Source: JAAXQD01 sp963790095 (GTDB taxonomy: Bacteria; Desulfobacterota; Desulfobacteria; Desulfobacterales; UBA11574). Taken from it: a DNA stretch of 64,000 nt. The position numbers were made by a program, and so were the translations under genes. Positions 1 through 9,044 of the stretch are shown in pieces. Every line of letters begins with the position of its first letter. The stretch's first letter is position 1. Location: positions 218,518 to 282,517 of the forward strand of contig CAWBNO010000019.1 of assembly GCA_963790095.1 (NCBI GenBank), written 5' to 3'. The notes under the pieces are model-generated. The model saw only the letters and a list, made by a program, of their open reading frames with translations. It was not told where the DNA came from and ran no database searches.

Positions 1-960
1 CGGGAAGCCGGGCATGGCCAGGGCCTTGTCGATGACCGGTTGGAAGTTGAGGTCCGCTATGTGCGCAACCCCGGGCCAACCGACCATGCCGCTCGTGAAG
101 ATGCGGTCGTTATAGTCGTTCTTGGGCCGCTGGATGCAATTGGTGGTCATCAGGATGGGGCCGGGAAAATCCGAGAACTCCCTGATCTGATTCTGCCAGC
201 CCGTGCCGTAATGCCCATAGAAATGTTTGTACTGCTTGAGCCGGGGGTAGCCATGCGTCGGAAGCATTTCACCGTGGGTGTATACGTAGATGCCCTTGCC
301 CTCGGTCTGCTTGAGCAGTGCCTCGAGATCCATCAGATCATGGCCCGACACCAGAATGGCCTTGCCCTGCTTGTGACCCAGGGGGACCCGGGTGGGCACC
401 GGGTGGCCGTAGGTGCCGGTGTTGCCGGCGTCGAGCAGTTCCATGGCCCTCAGGGCGGCTTCGCCGCAGCGCAAGCGCCAGCCCGACCCAGTCGTCGAGG
501 GTCAGGTCCGACTCGCTGAATGGCCGCCAGGCCTTCGTGGACGATAGGCGTAGACGCTTGTCGTCGGATTGCCCCAGAAATATGGGCATGGTCGGCATAG
601 GCGCTGACACTCATGATCCCAAAAGGACCGTGTGCTTCAAGGAGAGAATATCCGGGTTGTCGGTCGGGTTGGATTTCCAGGCCGACACGCCTCGGCCTGC
701 TCGATCAGGTCCGCGACCGTGGTGCGGGGCTGAAACGCAGCGGCCGCGGCCGTCTAGGCAGATCGACGGTGTCCACCGGCAGCCTGACTCTGTTGTTTGA
801 GCTGATCGCGCTTCTTGGACAGACCTCGTGGATCGGCGGAAGAAATCGATCGGGATCGAAATCGACGTTGGTCAACGTGGCGAAGGCGGCCTTGAACCGT
901 GAACACAGTTGGTGTCCTGGTCCGACGACTCCGACGTTGCGTCCCGCGACGGCGACCGGC
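1..960 (-). pseudogene. hcp: Hybrid-cluster protein (hydroxylamine reductase) remnant, multiply frameshifted
   Basis: Read on the minus strand, positions 480 to 1 give an open Hcp-like segment containing GNTGTYGHPVPTRV, VSGHDLMDLEALLKQT, VYTHGEMLPTHGYPR and LMTTNCIQRPKNDYNDR, which is the metal-cluster-binding core of the family. Upstream, recognisable pieces (NPDILSLKHTVLFG, SAYADHAHI, LGQSDDK, VHEGLAAI, SESDLTLDDWVGLALA) lie in successive different frames between about 960 and 480, with at least six frame changes, most of them one extra base. The N-terminal cysteine motif that binds the first cluster is not found upstream, and the C-terminus runs off the window. Base composition is visibly GC-richer than the rest of the window. 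Hcp is a cytoplasmic Fe-S protein of nitrosative stress; this copy cannot be functional as read. Sequence error at a contig end is the alternative to decay. Confidence 0.8.
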
Positions 961-1493
961 AGGAACCGCTATGACGGAAACAAACCGTATCCACACCCCC
1001 ATGTCATTTGTGTTGCTTACAAAAAGATCATCGATCCGGCATTGGGAGTTACGCTTATGGGGATGTGAGTAATCCTGCGAACCAGAACCATCGGATCCAT
1101 TTCACAAATCGGGGACTCCATCCGGGATTTTTCAAAGGGGAATGATAGGTTTGTGAATGGGACACCTTCTAACTGGTTCAGGGCGGATAGATCAGATCTG
1201 AAACGGCGATAGAAAATATTGAATAAAATACACCATTCTCGTGTGGGAGGTGAGGAATCCAGCGCTCCGAAGGATGAAGAATCTATTTTTTTAATCCATG
1301 GTTCCACAGCATGATTTTTAGCAAAAGGGAATGCAATGTTTTGAATCGGACACCTTCAAACTTTTCTGCGACGATCAAACATAGTGGCCATAAAATATTG
1401 AATCAAAGCCCCATTCCCGTGTTTCTTGTCTGGTACATTTCTTCATTTTTCTCTTTTTTGACCCGAAGCCATTGAACACCTTCCGATGAGGGA
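961..1493. other. Intergenic, no gene recognised
   Basis: About 530 bases between the hcp remnant and the DUF3786 gene. Short open frames exist on both strands but none resembles a known protein or has a convincing ribosome-binding site. The 5' end of the hcp remnant probably decays into this stretch. Confidence 0.5.
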
Positions 1494-2301
1494 TTATTGT
1501 ATACCGTGCCGAACAGAGAGCTTTTCAAACATTATCACCAGTCCGGCACCCAGAATATAGATGGATTCAATATTGAGATTCTCTTCGGCTGTTGTATCGA
1601 AAAAAATGTTGAGGCTCGATTCGAGTCCATCTTCGGGCTTCCAGTAGCAGATCAGAAGCGGCAGGTTGGGCAGCGGGTGCAACACCAGTGAAATATCGGC
1701 GTTGTAATGTTTTTCCACTTGCCTGCCGTTGAAAAGGTGAATCATGTCTTCGAAAAGATCGGTATAGGTGTCCGCCACTTTTTTTAAGGGTTTTTCGCAT
1801 CGTTGTCCAAAAAGCCGATACCACGTCTTCCCGCCGTCCAATTCTCTGAATGGAATCCATTTTCCTGAAACTGGGACGCCTCCACCATGGAGAATGTAGT
1901 TGAGTACGGGAATGGTTATCCATGAATGGACGTGGATGTCGGTTGTAATGTTCCCCCTTGTATCGACGCTGAAGTCCTTGCCAAGACACTTGATGGTCAA
2001 TTTATCGCCAGAAAACTGGGCCCCCAATCTCCGGGCAGCCAAACCAAGATCCAGGGCGGCAATTTTTCTCCTTCAACTGTTTCATGGCCTGTTCCCGCTC
2101 CTGCACCAGCGTCATATGACTGGCGGCTGGTCCGCCATACTTCTCGATGATTTCTCGCTCCAGATTCGGGCACTCGTCGAGCTGTTTTTCTCCCTGGAAT
2201 ACGGCAGCAGCAAATGCCAGACATGTCGGCTTGTAACACTTTCTGCAATTCGACTTATCGAGCAGTTTGAAGATTTCCATGGTATTTACAAATTGAGCCA
2301 T
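1494..2301 (-). pseudogene. Fe-S cluster / DUF3786 domain protein, one homopolymer frameshift
   Basis: The first part, starting at ATG 2301 behind AGGAG, reads MAQFVNTMEIFKLLDKSNC and carries C-x2-C-x4-C-x16-C, the four-cysteine 'putative Fe-S cluster' domain also found in corrinoid iron-sulfur proteins. The second part, ending at 1494, is a DUF3786-type domain (GKDFSVDTRGNITTDIHVHS). Joined, they make a 268-residue protein, the usual architecture of this family in sulfate reducers. The join needs one base removed from the run of five T (A on the coding strand) at 2063-2067, after which EKIAALDLGLAARRLGAQ reads through. A role in corrinoid or methyl-group chemistry is possible but unproven. 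Either a very recent pseudogene or a homopolymer sequencing error. Confidence 0.75.
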
Positions 2302-2716
2302 ACGGGGATTCTCCTTTTTTCCGGCCATGATAGGAGGAAATTTTTTTAAAATAAGCTTGCAATCCATGCCTCGGTTCCGCATAAAATATATTTTATGCAC
2401 AGTATGGAATAAAAAACATCCCCTATTTGGAGGATATCATGATTTTTTTGTTTTTTCCGGAAGGGTTTGAAACGGCTTTTAAACGATTTTGTGTTGTGTT
2501 GCCCAGACAACTGCCGGGCTTCTATCATGATTCAGCTTAAAATGAGCCCCGGTTCTGGGCCCGATAAAGTTGTAAAATGTTTTGATAAGCATCTTCTTTT
2601 ATGCCAATTTTAACCATAAAAACAGGATGAGTCCGCCGTCGATCGATTCGGATTATCCATATCGAAAAATCCATTAAAAATAAAAAGATACAATCCGGCG
2701 ACCCAAGGAGGCCACA
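2302..2716. other. Intergenic, no gene recognised
   Basis: About 415 AT-rich bases between the divergent DUF3786 and ABM-domain genes; expected to hold both promoters. No clear hairpin or conserved ORF was seen. Confidence 0.4.
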
Positions 2717-3040
2717 ATGCCAATCAAGGTGTTAATCAAACGACGATTCAAGGCGGGGTATGTCAACGACATCAACAAGGTCATAAAAAAGATTCGTTTT
2801 GGGGCTATGGACCAGGAAGGGTACATAACCGCTGAGACCATGTGGGACCATGACGATCCGTTTCGCGTTGTGATCGTCTCAAACTGGAGAAGTATCGAAT
2901 ATTGGAATAAATGGAAAAACAGCGAGTTGCGGAAATCCATAGAACAAAAACTCGAAATATTCCTTGATGGCGAGACGGAATATGAAATATTCGATCTTGG
3001 GGTGAATCCCCCTTTGGAAAAGCTGAAAAACAGACCCTGA
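2717..3040 (+). CDS. ABM (antibiotic biosynthesis monooxygenase-like) domain protein
   Basis: A 107-residue protein starting at ATG behind a good AAGGAGG site six bases upstream. MPIKVLIKRRFKAG at the N-terminus and NWRSIEYWNKWKNSELRK in the middle match the dimeric alpha/beta-barrel ABM fold (a beta strand, then a helix following a W-x5-W-x2-W pattern). Small stand-alone ABM proteins are often haem-degrading or quinone/flavin-associated enzymes, but the ligand-binding residues cannot be assigned here. It is the first intact gene in the damaged left region and is followed on the same strand by a thioesterase after 112 bases, so they may be co-transcribed. Specific function unknown. Confidence 0.7.
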   Translation: MPIKVLIKRRFKAGYVNDINKVIKKIRFGAMDQEGYITAETMWDHDDPFRVVIVSNWRSIEYWNKWKNSELRKSIEQKLEIFLDGETEYEIFDLGVNPPLEKLKNRP

Positions 3041-3152
3041 AGACCCGAAGGGGTATACGGGCTCTGTGAAGGATCGTCGTCTCCCCAGTCTATGATTTAA
3101 GTGATCGTCGGAATATTTGCGAAAACCACGTACGTTACGGGAATATTGCGTC

Positions 3153-3587
3153 ATGGCCAAATCCGATTTTAAATTTTCCTTCCCCTTCCGTGTTCGCTAT
3201 TCAGAAACAGATGCCCAGGGCATCGTCTTCTTTGCCCATTACTTGACCTATTTCGACACGGCCATCAACGAGTATCTTCGGGATCTTCCCCTCAATTATA
3301 TTGAACATGTCAAACAAACCGGAACGGACTTCCATGTGGTCAAGGTCACCGTCGAATTCTTCGCCCCGAGTCATTTTGACGACGAAATCGAAGTTTGCGT
3401 CCGAACCGAACAGATCGGCAGATCCAGCCTCACTTTTTGTATTGAAATATTCCCGAAAAACAGCGAAACGACCTTGGTCAAAGGCGAGGTTGTGTGGGTG
3501 AACACCAATCAGAAGGCTCGCAAATCCGTGCCGTTGCCCAAAGGGCTGGTTGTCAAATTGAGGAACAAGGAAGGCGTCGGAATTTAA
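3153..3587 (+). CDS. YbgC/FadM-like hot-dog acyl-CoA thioesterase
   Basis: A 144-residue hot-dog protein. The segment FRVRYSETDAQGIVFFAHY holds the family signature in which an aspartate (D in ETDAQG) is the catalytic residue of 4-hydroxybenzoyl-CoA thioesterase and YbgC. The start at ATG 3153 (MAKSDFKFSFPF) fits the family N-terminus better than an in-frame TTG at 3117; neither has a strong ribosome-binding site. The predicted reaction is hydrolysis of short-chain or aromatic acyl-CoA to free acid plus CoA in the cytoplasm. The neighbour is an ABM-domain gene, which does not identify the substrate. Intact, unlike the genes on both sides. Confidence 0.85.
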   Translation: MAKSDFKFSFPFRVRYSETDAQGIVFFAHYLTYFDTAINEYLRDLPLNYIEHVKQTGTDFHVVKVTVEFFAPSHFDDEIEVCVRTEQIGRSSLTFCIEIFPKNSETTLVKGEVVWVNTNQKARKSVPLPKGLVVKLRNKEGVGI

Positions 3588-3663
3588 ATACAAAATGATG
3601 GGATGCCCCGTATATGTTCCCAACAACCGTATGAGGTGTCACCGACTATTTTTAAGACAGATT

Positions 3664-4598
3664 CTAATATCTTTTCAAGCTGTAACCGATAATCCCCACC
3701 ATGATCAAAACAATTCCGACAACGCCGGTTACTGGGGCCATGCACCATTTAACATCAGTATTTCACCCGCCAGGGAAAATACAATCCCCCCGGACTGAGT
3801 GGCATCTATCCCCGATATGACGTAAGGAGATTTTGATGAGTTTCTTGCTTTATAAAATATTGACGTCGCAATAATGCCCGACGATACGGCAACAATGAAC
3901 GTTTGTATGAGCTGGTTTTTGAGTGGCGGCGGCGGTGCAACCCATAGCAGGAGCAGCGCCCAAAAAGGCATCGACCCCATGGTCATAAGCAGGACACATG
4001 TGGGGGCATGGTGCAAAATTGGGGAGTCGATATGGGGTATCCATGAATGATTGCCATGTTTCGCAAAATTTAATAGCTGATTTCCTATGGGAAATGCAAA
4101 GGCGGCAATGACCACGGGGATCACGCCATAAACAATATGTTTTACGCAAATTCACTTTCTTTGTTATAAAATTGGATGAGAAAAATACCCATGAAGATGA
4201 GAACAGAAAAATAAATACCCTGCCGGGGGACTTTCTCTTTAAAAAAAAGAAGAACGATGGGCGTTGCAATAACGGTAATCTGCCATGTTCCGGCGATAAC
4301 CCAACCGGGTGGCATGATCCGCTGCATAGCAAAGAAAACTGTAGAACATGCCGAAGCCGATACTTCCAGCCAACAGCCAGAACTTAAAATGCCTTATAAA
4401 TATCTTTATGACATCCCGCAAATGCGCCACACCTTTATTCATGCCGATTAAAATAATAAGCAGAACCAGCATATAAACATACCGTAACGAAGATGACCAA
4501 ACCCAATGGCCGCCGGATAAACTCATGGCGCGATTGAGAATAAATGTTGCACTGAAAAAAGCTGAGGCTAAAAGGCCGAGTAAAATAAGTTTGATCAT
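3664..4598 (-). pseudogene. DMT/EamA-family transporter, three frameshifts
   Basis: Minus-strand pieces cover a complete drug/metabolite transporter of about 311 residues. MIKLILLGLLASAFFSATFI starts at 4598 and runs to near 4320. QRIMPPGWVIAGTWQITV continues to 4142 in a second frame, VIPVVIAAFAFPIGNQ continues from about 4137 to 3750 in a third, and MAPVTGVVGIVLIMVGIIGY ends at a TAG at 3664-3666 after a last shift near 3745. The reading covers all expected membrane segments, including the final helix, so only indels separate it from an intact multidrug-resistance-efflux-type protein. The predicted role was inner-membrane export of a small metabolite. As written, the gene cannot be translated. 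Either decay or indel error. Confidence 0.75.
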
Positions 4599-4840
4599 TC
4601 GATATTAACCCAACTGCCTGTTAATATGTTCTCTTCCAAATTATGGGGTGGACAGGTTGATTTGAATGTGGAGTGTTAATGTCAGACTATTGTTTAAAAA
4701 TCAAGGTTTGATACCATTTGTCAAAGGTGAAGCCGTGAAATGTAAAACGACTACATTTAGTAGATTAATAAGCAATATTGCACAACATATAGACTTTTCA
4801 CGTTTAACTTTTAACTTTTTGACGAAACCGTCAAGGTTGA

Positions 4841-4896
4841 AGGTTTCGTAAAAAGTCTTTTGTGAGCAACATCGAGCAACTTTGGAGAAAGATTCA
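4841..4896 (+). repeat. Palindrome family A, truncated copy (A4)
   Basis: The sequence from TTTCGTAAAAAGTCTTTTG to GGAGAAAGATTCATG matches the left third of the full copies at 24677, 34131 and 58801 almost base for base, then diverges abruptly. It is preceded by GACGAAACCGTCAAGG, which also flanks the copy upstream of rpmH. Only one arm is present, so it cannot form the full nested hairpin. Confidence 0.75.
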
Positions 4897-5056
4897 TGTC
4901 CCCCATAGCCGCCCTCTGGCATTCGATGGATGCGGAAAAAATCCATTTTGGAATTTAACTTTCCAAAATGGACGGGTGATCAACGGAAATTTTGACGTCG
5001 ATACCGGGTAAACCGCGACAAAACAGGGGGTGTTCAGGGGTGCGCTTCCACGCGTA

Positions 5057-5235
5057 ACGATACCTGCCCGCTTGTGCCTCGCATGGCAGGCGGGCTGGCG
5101 GAGTGTTTCGTTATTTCAATGTGTTAACTGTGGAGGAGAACGCGGGAGGGGCACGAATGCCCCCGCTGCTAAGTCATTGAAATGACCAAGCACGGTTGCA
5201 CCGGGGTGAAGCGGGGGAGCCCACCTCCTGAATAC
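5057..5235 (+). repeat. Palindrome family B, copy B1 (with REP-like palindrome)
   Basis: This copy aligns with the stretch at 41668-41835: shared blocks include GGCGGAGTG, AGGAGAACGCGG, GAATGCC and TGAAATGAC in the same order. Inverted blocks (ATTTCAATG near the left, CATTGAAATGAC near the right) give it a hairpin character. It overlaps a short palindrome, CCTGCCCGC...GGCAGGCGGG. No ORF is encoded. Confidence 0.6.
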
Positions 5236-5441
5236 CTATCAACTATGGGATCGATGGAATTGGCATGATTTTTGAAATACCTCAATGTGTCAGATTTAGC
5301 CGCTTAACTTATACGAAAATCATTTGCTCAAATTTTTAACAACAAATTTTAGAATGCAATGGTTCTCAGCGCTTCCGGGCGGACACTTAAGGGCAGATAA
5401 ATTTAACAGGGATATCTTCCGGGAATAAAAAGGAAACGACA

Positions 5442-6245
5442 ATGGTGAAAATGAATTGTTGGGAATTCAATATGTGTGGCAGGGAGCCGGGCGGCGACAA
5501 TGTGTCTGAATTTGGAATATGCCCGGCTGCCCGTGATACGAATCTTGACGGTATCAACCAGGGCAAGAGCGGAGGGCGTGCCTGCTGGGCGATTTCAGGG
5601 ACATTCTGTGAGGGAGAGGTGCAGGGCACCTTTGCAACGAAGTTTAGAGATTGCAAAAAATGTAGTTTCTTTAAGCTAGTTCTAATGCAGCAGGGCAGCA
5701 AATTACAAGATATCCGGGAAATCCGCCGGGCACTCATGCTGACCGATCTGAAACGTCATGTTGGAGAAAAATACAAAGACCATCTTAACTTAAAGATCCG
5801 GCCCCTCAAGGGACGTTGGGAAAATCTGCCGAAAGTCAATTGCTGGGAATTTATGGCGTGCGGAAGAGAACCGGGCGGTGAGTTCGTCGATGATTTGGGA
5901 GTATGTCCGGCTGCAGAAGACCCTGCATTTGAAGGCATCAACCAGGGTAACAAGGGGGGACGTGCCTGCTGGGCAGTATCCGGAACCCTCTGTCTTGGGC
6001 GAGTTCGGGAAGGATTTGGATCAAAAGAATGCGACTGTGAGCGGTGTGACTTTTATCAACTGGTACGACTGGAGCAGGGAAAAGATTTTTCGAATACCAG
6101 AAAAATACGGCAGCAGTATATACTCAAGGAGTTAGAGCTTCATACATGCAAATACCCTGAAAAAGACCCCCAAAATAATGTAATTCACATGAATGTAGCA
6201 AAATTTGCGGTATGGCAGATCTGCCATACCGGGATAGCAGTTTAG
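5442..6245 (+). CDS. Tandem two-CW domain cysteine protein
   Basis: This protein of up to 267 residues is built of two copies of one cysteine module. Unit 1 has cysteines at 6, 12, 27, 48, 56, 71 and 74; unit 2 at 134, 140, 155, 176, 184, 199 and 202, so all six intervals (6, 15, 21, 8, 15, 3) are identical. Two of the cysteines in each unit are followed by tryptophan (NCWEF, ACWA), the hallmark of the two-CW domain found in deltaproteobacterial signalling proteins. CGREPGG, CPAA and GINQG are repeated too. A metal or Fe-S cofactor is likely but its type is unknown. There is no signal peptide or membrane segment. The start at 5442 has AAGGAA upstream. The last roughly 17 residues are read through the edge of an opposite-strand transposase relic and may not be original. 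Confidence 0.75.
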   Translation: MVKMNCWEFNMCGREPGGDNVSEFGICPAARDTNLDGINQGKSGGRACWAISGTFCEGEVQGTFATKFRDCKKCSFFKLVLMQQGSKLQDIREIRRALMLTDLKRHVGEKYKDHLNLKIRPLKGRWENLPKVNCWEFMACGREPGGEFVDDLGVCPAAEDPAFEGINQGNKGGRACWAVSGTLCLGRVREGFGSKECDCERCDFYQLVRLEQGKDFSNTRKIRQQYILKELELHTCKYPEKDPQNNVIHMNVAKFAVWQICHTGIAV

Positions 6246-6600
6246 AATAAAATTTTTTCGCTGATCGAAATCCATAAGCTTCATGATTTATTCGGTTAGC
6301 TTTGGTATTGACGCCTTTGGCCGAACCCATATGGAAATATATGCTAAAATAGCTCAGGATATCTTTTCAAGACATATTTTACGCCAGGCAAAGTCTCTCA
6401 TCGGCTTTAGTCGGGAATGAGTTGCCCAACAGAACCTCCCTTTTAGGTATTTTTCAGCCCATCCTGGGCTTGAATAGGACCCAACGGTTCGGAAGGCCTC
6501 CTTGATTAGATACGCTCGATTTATTTTCAGGTTAAATTCCGCCAAAATACTTCGCCGAGGCCTTTGCCTGTCTGTCAGGTTCCAATATAACAACCAAAAG
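6230..6600 (-). mobile_element. ISL3-family transposase C-terminal remnant
   Basis: The minus-strand ORF from about 6593 to 6354 reads NLKINRAYLIKEAF and CWATHSRLKPM. A second frame continues with KDILSYFSIYFHMGSAKGVN, then NHEAYGFRSAKKFYSKL. These match the order of conserved blocks at the C-terminus of ISL3 transposases (L-K-x-x-RAY, WATHSRL, NGxxEGxNxxI, ARGFRN). A frameshift near 6355 separates the two parts and the N-terminal two thirds are missing, so the element is dead. No terminal inverted repeats were identified. Its upstream edge lies about 60 bases from tmcA, so the insertion may mark a rearrangement boundary of that locus. Confidence 0.65.
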
Positions 6601-6663
6601 CAGCCGTTAGCCGACGTTTTTTAAGATGCCAACGGAACTGCTTTAACAGGTAGACCTTTACAT

Positions 6664-7080
6664 ATGAAATTCTATCAGAAAAAGATTGTTTACATGGCGC
6701 TGTTTTTTGTTTTGGGAACCGTATTTGTCGGTTTTTCCATTCTCAGTGCCAAGACCGATCCCAACAATGATTCTGCGTATCGTCAACGACCGCCGGTTAT
6801 GTTTTTCGAAAAATACCACGATCAACATATGGAGAACCAGGATTGCCTGGACTGCCACCATAAATACGAAAACGGGGAAAACATTTTAGACGCGGGTGAC
6901 CTGGAAGACGGCGATTCGGAAGTTTATTGCGCATCGTGTCATAACGATCATGAAAAATACGATCTACAACAAGCGTTTCACCGGCAGTGTATGGGCTGCC
7001 ATGACCGGTTAAGCGCAGCAAATATGAAGACCGGTCCCAGTCTTTGTGGAGAATGCCATGTCGGCACCAAAAGCGGATAG
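6664..7080 (+). CDS. tmcA: Membrane-anchored or exported tetraheme cytochrome c, TmcA-like
   Basis: A 138-residue class III-type cytochrome. An N-terminal hydrophobic segment (about residues 8-28) directs export or anchors it. Four haem c motifs follow: CLDCH 61-65, CASCH 89-93, CMGCH 109-113 and CGECH 128-132, with an acidic linker (DAGDLEDGDSE). AFHRQCMGCHDR and the final TGPSLCGECH resemble the type II tetraheme cytochrome c3 TmcA, which accepts electrons from the periplasmic cytochrome c3 pool and passes them to the Tmc membrane complex. This fits the tmcC- and tmcB-like genes downstream. It is the only unbroken gene of the locus. A metV-like gene follows after 20 bases, in place of the usual tmcB. 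Confidence 0.7.
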   Translation: MKFYQKKIVYMALFFVLGTVFVGFSILSAKTDPNNDSAYRQRPPVMFFEKYHDQHMENQDCLDCHHKYENGENILDAGDLEDGDSEVYCASCHNDHEKYDLQQAFHRQCMGCHDRLSAANMKTGPSLCGECHVGTKSG

Positions 7081-7100
7081 CCCTATTTTCGGAGGTAGAA

Positions 7101-7789
7101 GTGGTAAAAGGTAAAAGAAAGCCGTTGGAAGAAATCAAATCCGCCATCGAGGCGTTCAACAATATTTTAATTGTCGGGTGCGGTGGCTGTGTCTCGGTGT
7201 GTCTGGCCGGCGGCCAAAAAGAAACCGAGGCCCTTAAAGCCGATCTAACCGCGCTGTACAAGCAGGATAAAGCAAGAAAAGGCCTCAAAACCGTTACCAT
7301 CGAGCGTCAGTGCAAATGCAGTTCCTGGCAGAATTAGACGACATGGTTCGGAAAATATGATTGTCTGGTCTCCATGGCTTGCGGCGCAGGGGTCCAGTAT
7401 CTTGCGGAACGATTTACGCAAATACCGTTGTTCCCGGCATCAATACCGATGGTATCGGCGTTGACAGGGGCATTGGGGATATATGGGAAAAAAATGCCGG
7501 GCTGCGGTGAATGCGTGCTGGCCTATACCGGCGGAATTTGTCCGGTCACACGGTGTGCAAAGGGCTCTTCAACGGTCCCTGCGGCGGCACCGATAGCGGC
7601 ATGTGTGAAGTCGGTCATGACATTCCGTGTGCCTGGTATGACATTTATGAACGCTTAAAAGAACAAAACCGTCTGGATTGCATTTTAAACATTCAAACAC
7701 CCATGCAATGGCAGAATCAGGTTCAACGGACCATCGTCCAAGAACCCTATGAAAGCCGATACATCCAAAAGCGGCATCACGCTTCTTGA
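7101..7789 (+). pseudogene. metV: MetV-like methylenetetrahydrofolate reductase C-terminal domain protein, many frameshifts
   Basis: A GTG start at 7101 sits five bases after GGAGG. ILIVGCGGCVSVCLAGGQKE and ERQCKC are followed, in changing frames, by FLAELDDMV, YDCLVSMACGAGVQYLAE, GINTDGIGVDRGIG, CGECVLAYTGGICPVTRC, LFNGPCGGTDSGMC and PCAWYDIYERL. Together they spell the MTHFR_C domain of MetV, the zinc or Fe-S protein that partners MetF in acetyl-CoA-pathway organisms. At least six single-base shifts, mostly missing bases in short homopolymers, break it. The position between tmcA and tmcC suggests that a C1-reduction enzyme was transcribed with an electron-transfer complex. As read it is non-functional; local indel error is the alternative. 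Confidence 0.75.
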
Positions 7790-7844
7790 AAGAACGTTCA
7801 GTTAACCCTAAAAGAGAATAATTTTAAGCGAGGGTGTGAATTAT

Positions 7845-8560
7845 ATGGAACTTACCCATATGTTATCGGCCGACGTCATTTATAATTTGGCTAGAGGTCC
7901 CTTCGTGTGGATCTCCCTGTCTTCTGTGTTGTCGGCACCATGGTTCGAACCCTTCAGCTCATATCCCTACAAACGTCGAAAAAATAGATATCGCATCAGC
8001 GAGTGCGGCCATAAGCAAATGAGCCAAAATTTCTCGATCAAGGATCTCTTCCGGTTTTTTTCGGATTTAAAATTGACCATCATCGGAACCAGCCCGGTAA
8101 CCATCGTGGTCAGCTGTATTTTCCACCTGTGCCTGATCATCACACCGATTTTCCTGCTCGCCCATAACATTTTGATCCAAGAAGCGGTGGGATTCAGCCT
8201 GTTCTCTTTTTCGGAACGGTTTACAGACCGGCTGACCTTTGTATTCCTTATCTGTGCGGCCTATTTTTTAATTCGCCGGGTTTTTTGCCCCGGCTCCGTG
8301 CGATTTCATCCGTCTACGATTATGTCATCCTGCTGGTTACCACCGCACCGTTCTCAACAGCGTATCTGGTCTATTATCAAGTGTTCGAGTATAAAACCAT
8401 GATCATCCTGCACATGTTGACCGGCGAACTCATGCTGATCGCAATTCCATTTACAAAAATCTACCACATGGTCTTTTTCTTTATCGGCAGATTCGTTCTC
8501 ATCAACCAGCATACCCGGAAGAGGCAGCCGAACCTGGCATCCCCAATGGCGATAAATTGA
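7845..8560 (+). pseudogene. tmcC: TmcC-like cytochrome b (NarI-type) membrane subunit, frameshifted
   Basis: IYNLARGPFVWIS, then in another frame VVGTMVRTLQLISL, then a frame with SPVTIVVSCIFHLCLIITPI and IQEAVGFSLFSF, and after a further shift near 8295 VYDYVILLVTTAPF and LHMLTGELMLIAIPFTKIYH, reconstruct a five-helix NarI-like haem b protein resembling TmcC. The histidines in CIFHLCL, ILHMLTGE and KIYHMV are in the expected places for haem b ligands. At least three frameshifts prevent translation. The start is taken as ATG 7845 after GAGGG. In the intact system TmcC carries electrons between periplasmic cytochrome and cytoplasmic TmcB. Confidence 0.65.
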
Positions 8561-8616
8561 ACAGGTCCAGTGGCGTAAATATCAGGGTCCAGATGGCCCG
8601 GCTTTGGAGTAAAATA

Positions 8617-9044
8617 TGATTGAAGAACAAACAGCGTCGGTTGACATAAACTTCATCAGAGGCATGCTGAAAAAAAATAAAGGAAAAATGAAGCTTTCGC
8701 TGAGTACGCGCCATTGCAGTCTGGGCCATCTATTTTGTTTGCCATCGATCAAGGTATAAATTATGCCGTCCTATAAGTTCATCCACTCCCTCGGCACACT
8801 GTATAAAAAGAAAGGAAAGGTCGATCGGTCGACGCTCGAAGAGATCAGCATCAACATCTGGGAACGATGTGTTCTGTGTACCCGGTGTTACTGCCCGTTT
8901 GGGATTGACATTCCCAGCATGATCGCCCTTGCCCGGAGCAGTACGCCGCTCCAGGGGGTTTTCCGAAGGTATGATGAAGTAACAACATCTTCGGAGGATA
9001 TCCGAAAAAAAATCAGCTTGAAGACCCCTACACCCCCGCCCTGA
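8617..9044 (+). pseudogene. tmcB: TmcB-like (HdrC-like) Fe-S subunit, frameshifted and 3'-truncated
   Basis: MIEEQTASVDINFIRGMLKK at 8617 and, after two shifts, PSYKFIHSLGTLYKKKGKVD and CVLCTRCYCPFGIDIPSMIA match the N-terminal part of TmcB, a cytoplasmic Fe-S protein with HdrC-like 4Fe-4S binding and HdrB-like CCG domains. The first 4Fe-4S cysteine cluster is scrambled where the frame changes (8690-8760), and the second has lost two residues (C-x2-C-x2-C-x-C-P). The reading stops after about 140 codons inside a transcription terminator, so both CCG domains are absent. The gene is clearly truncated as well as frameshifted. Confidence 0.65.

Larger units (their letters stand above)
4599..5441. 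other. Long intergenic stretch built of repeat fragments
   Basis: No gene was recognised in 840 bases. It contains a partial copy of palindrome family A (about 4841-4896), a short perfect hairpin (arms CCATTTTGGAA and TTCCAAAATGG at about 4943-4972), a REP-like palindrome (about 5067-5096) and a copy of palindrome family B (about 5057-5235). Several intergenic repeats are stacked here next to an IS-scarred region. Confidence 0.6.

Noticed and set aside
1017..1307. 96-codon minus-strand ORF upstream of the hcp remnant
   Set aside because: Does not contain the expected N-terminal cysteine motif of Hcp and has no recognised similarity.
7941..7962. GGTTCGAACC resembling a tRNA T-loop
   Set aside because: No cloverleaf, anticodon stem or acceptor stem around it; it is part of the tmcC coding reading.
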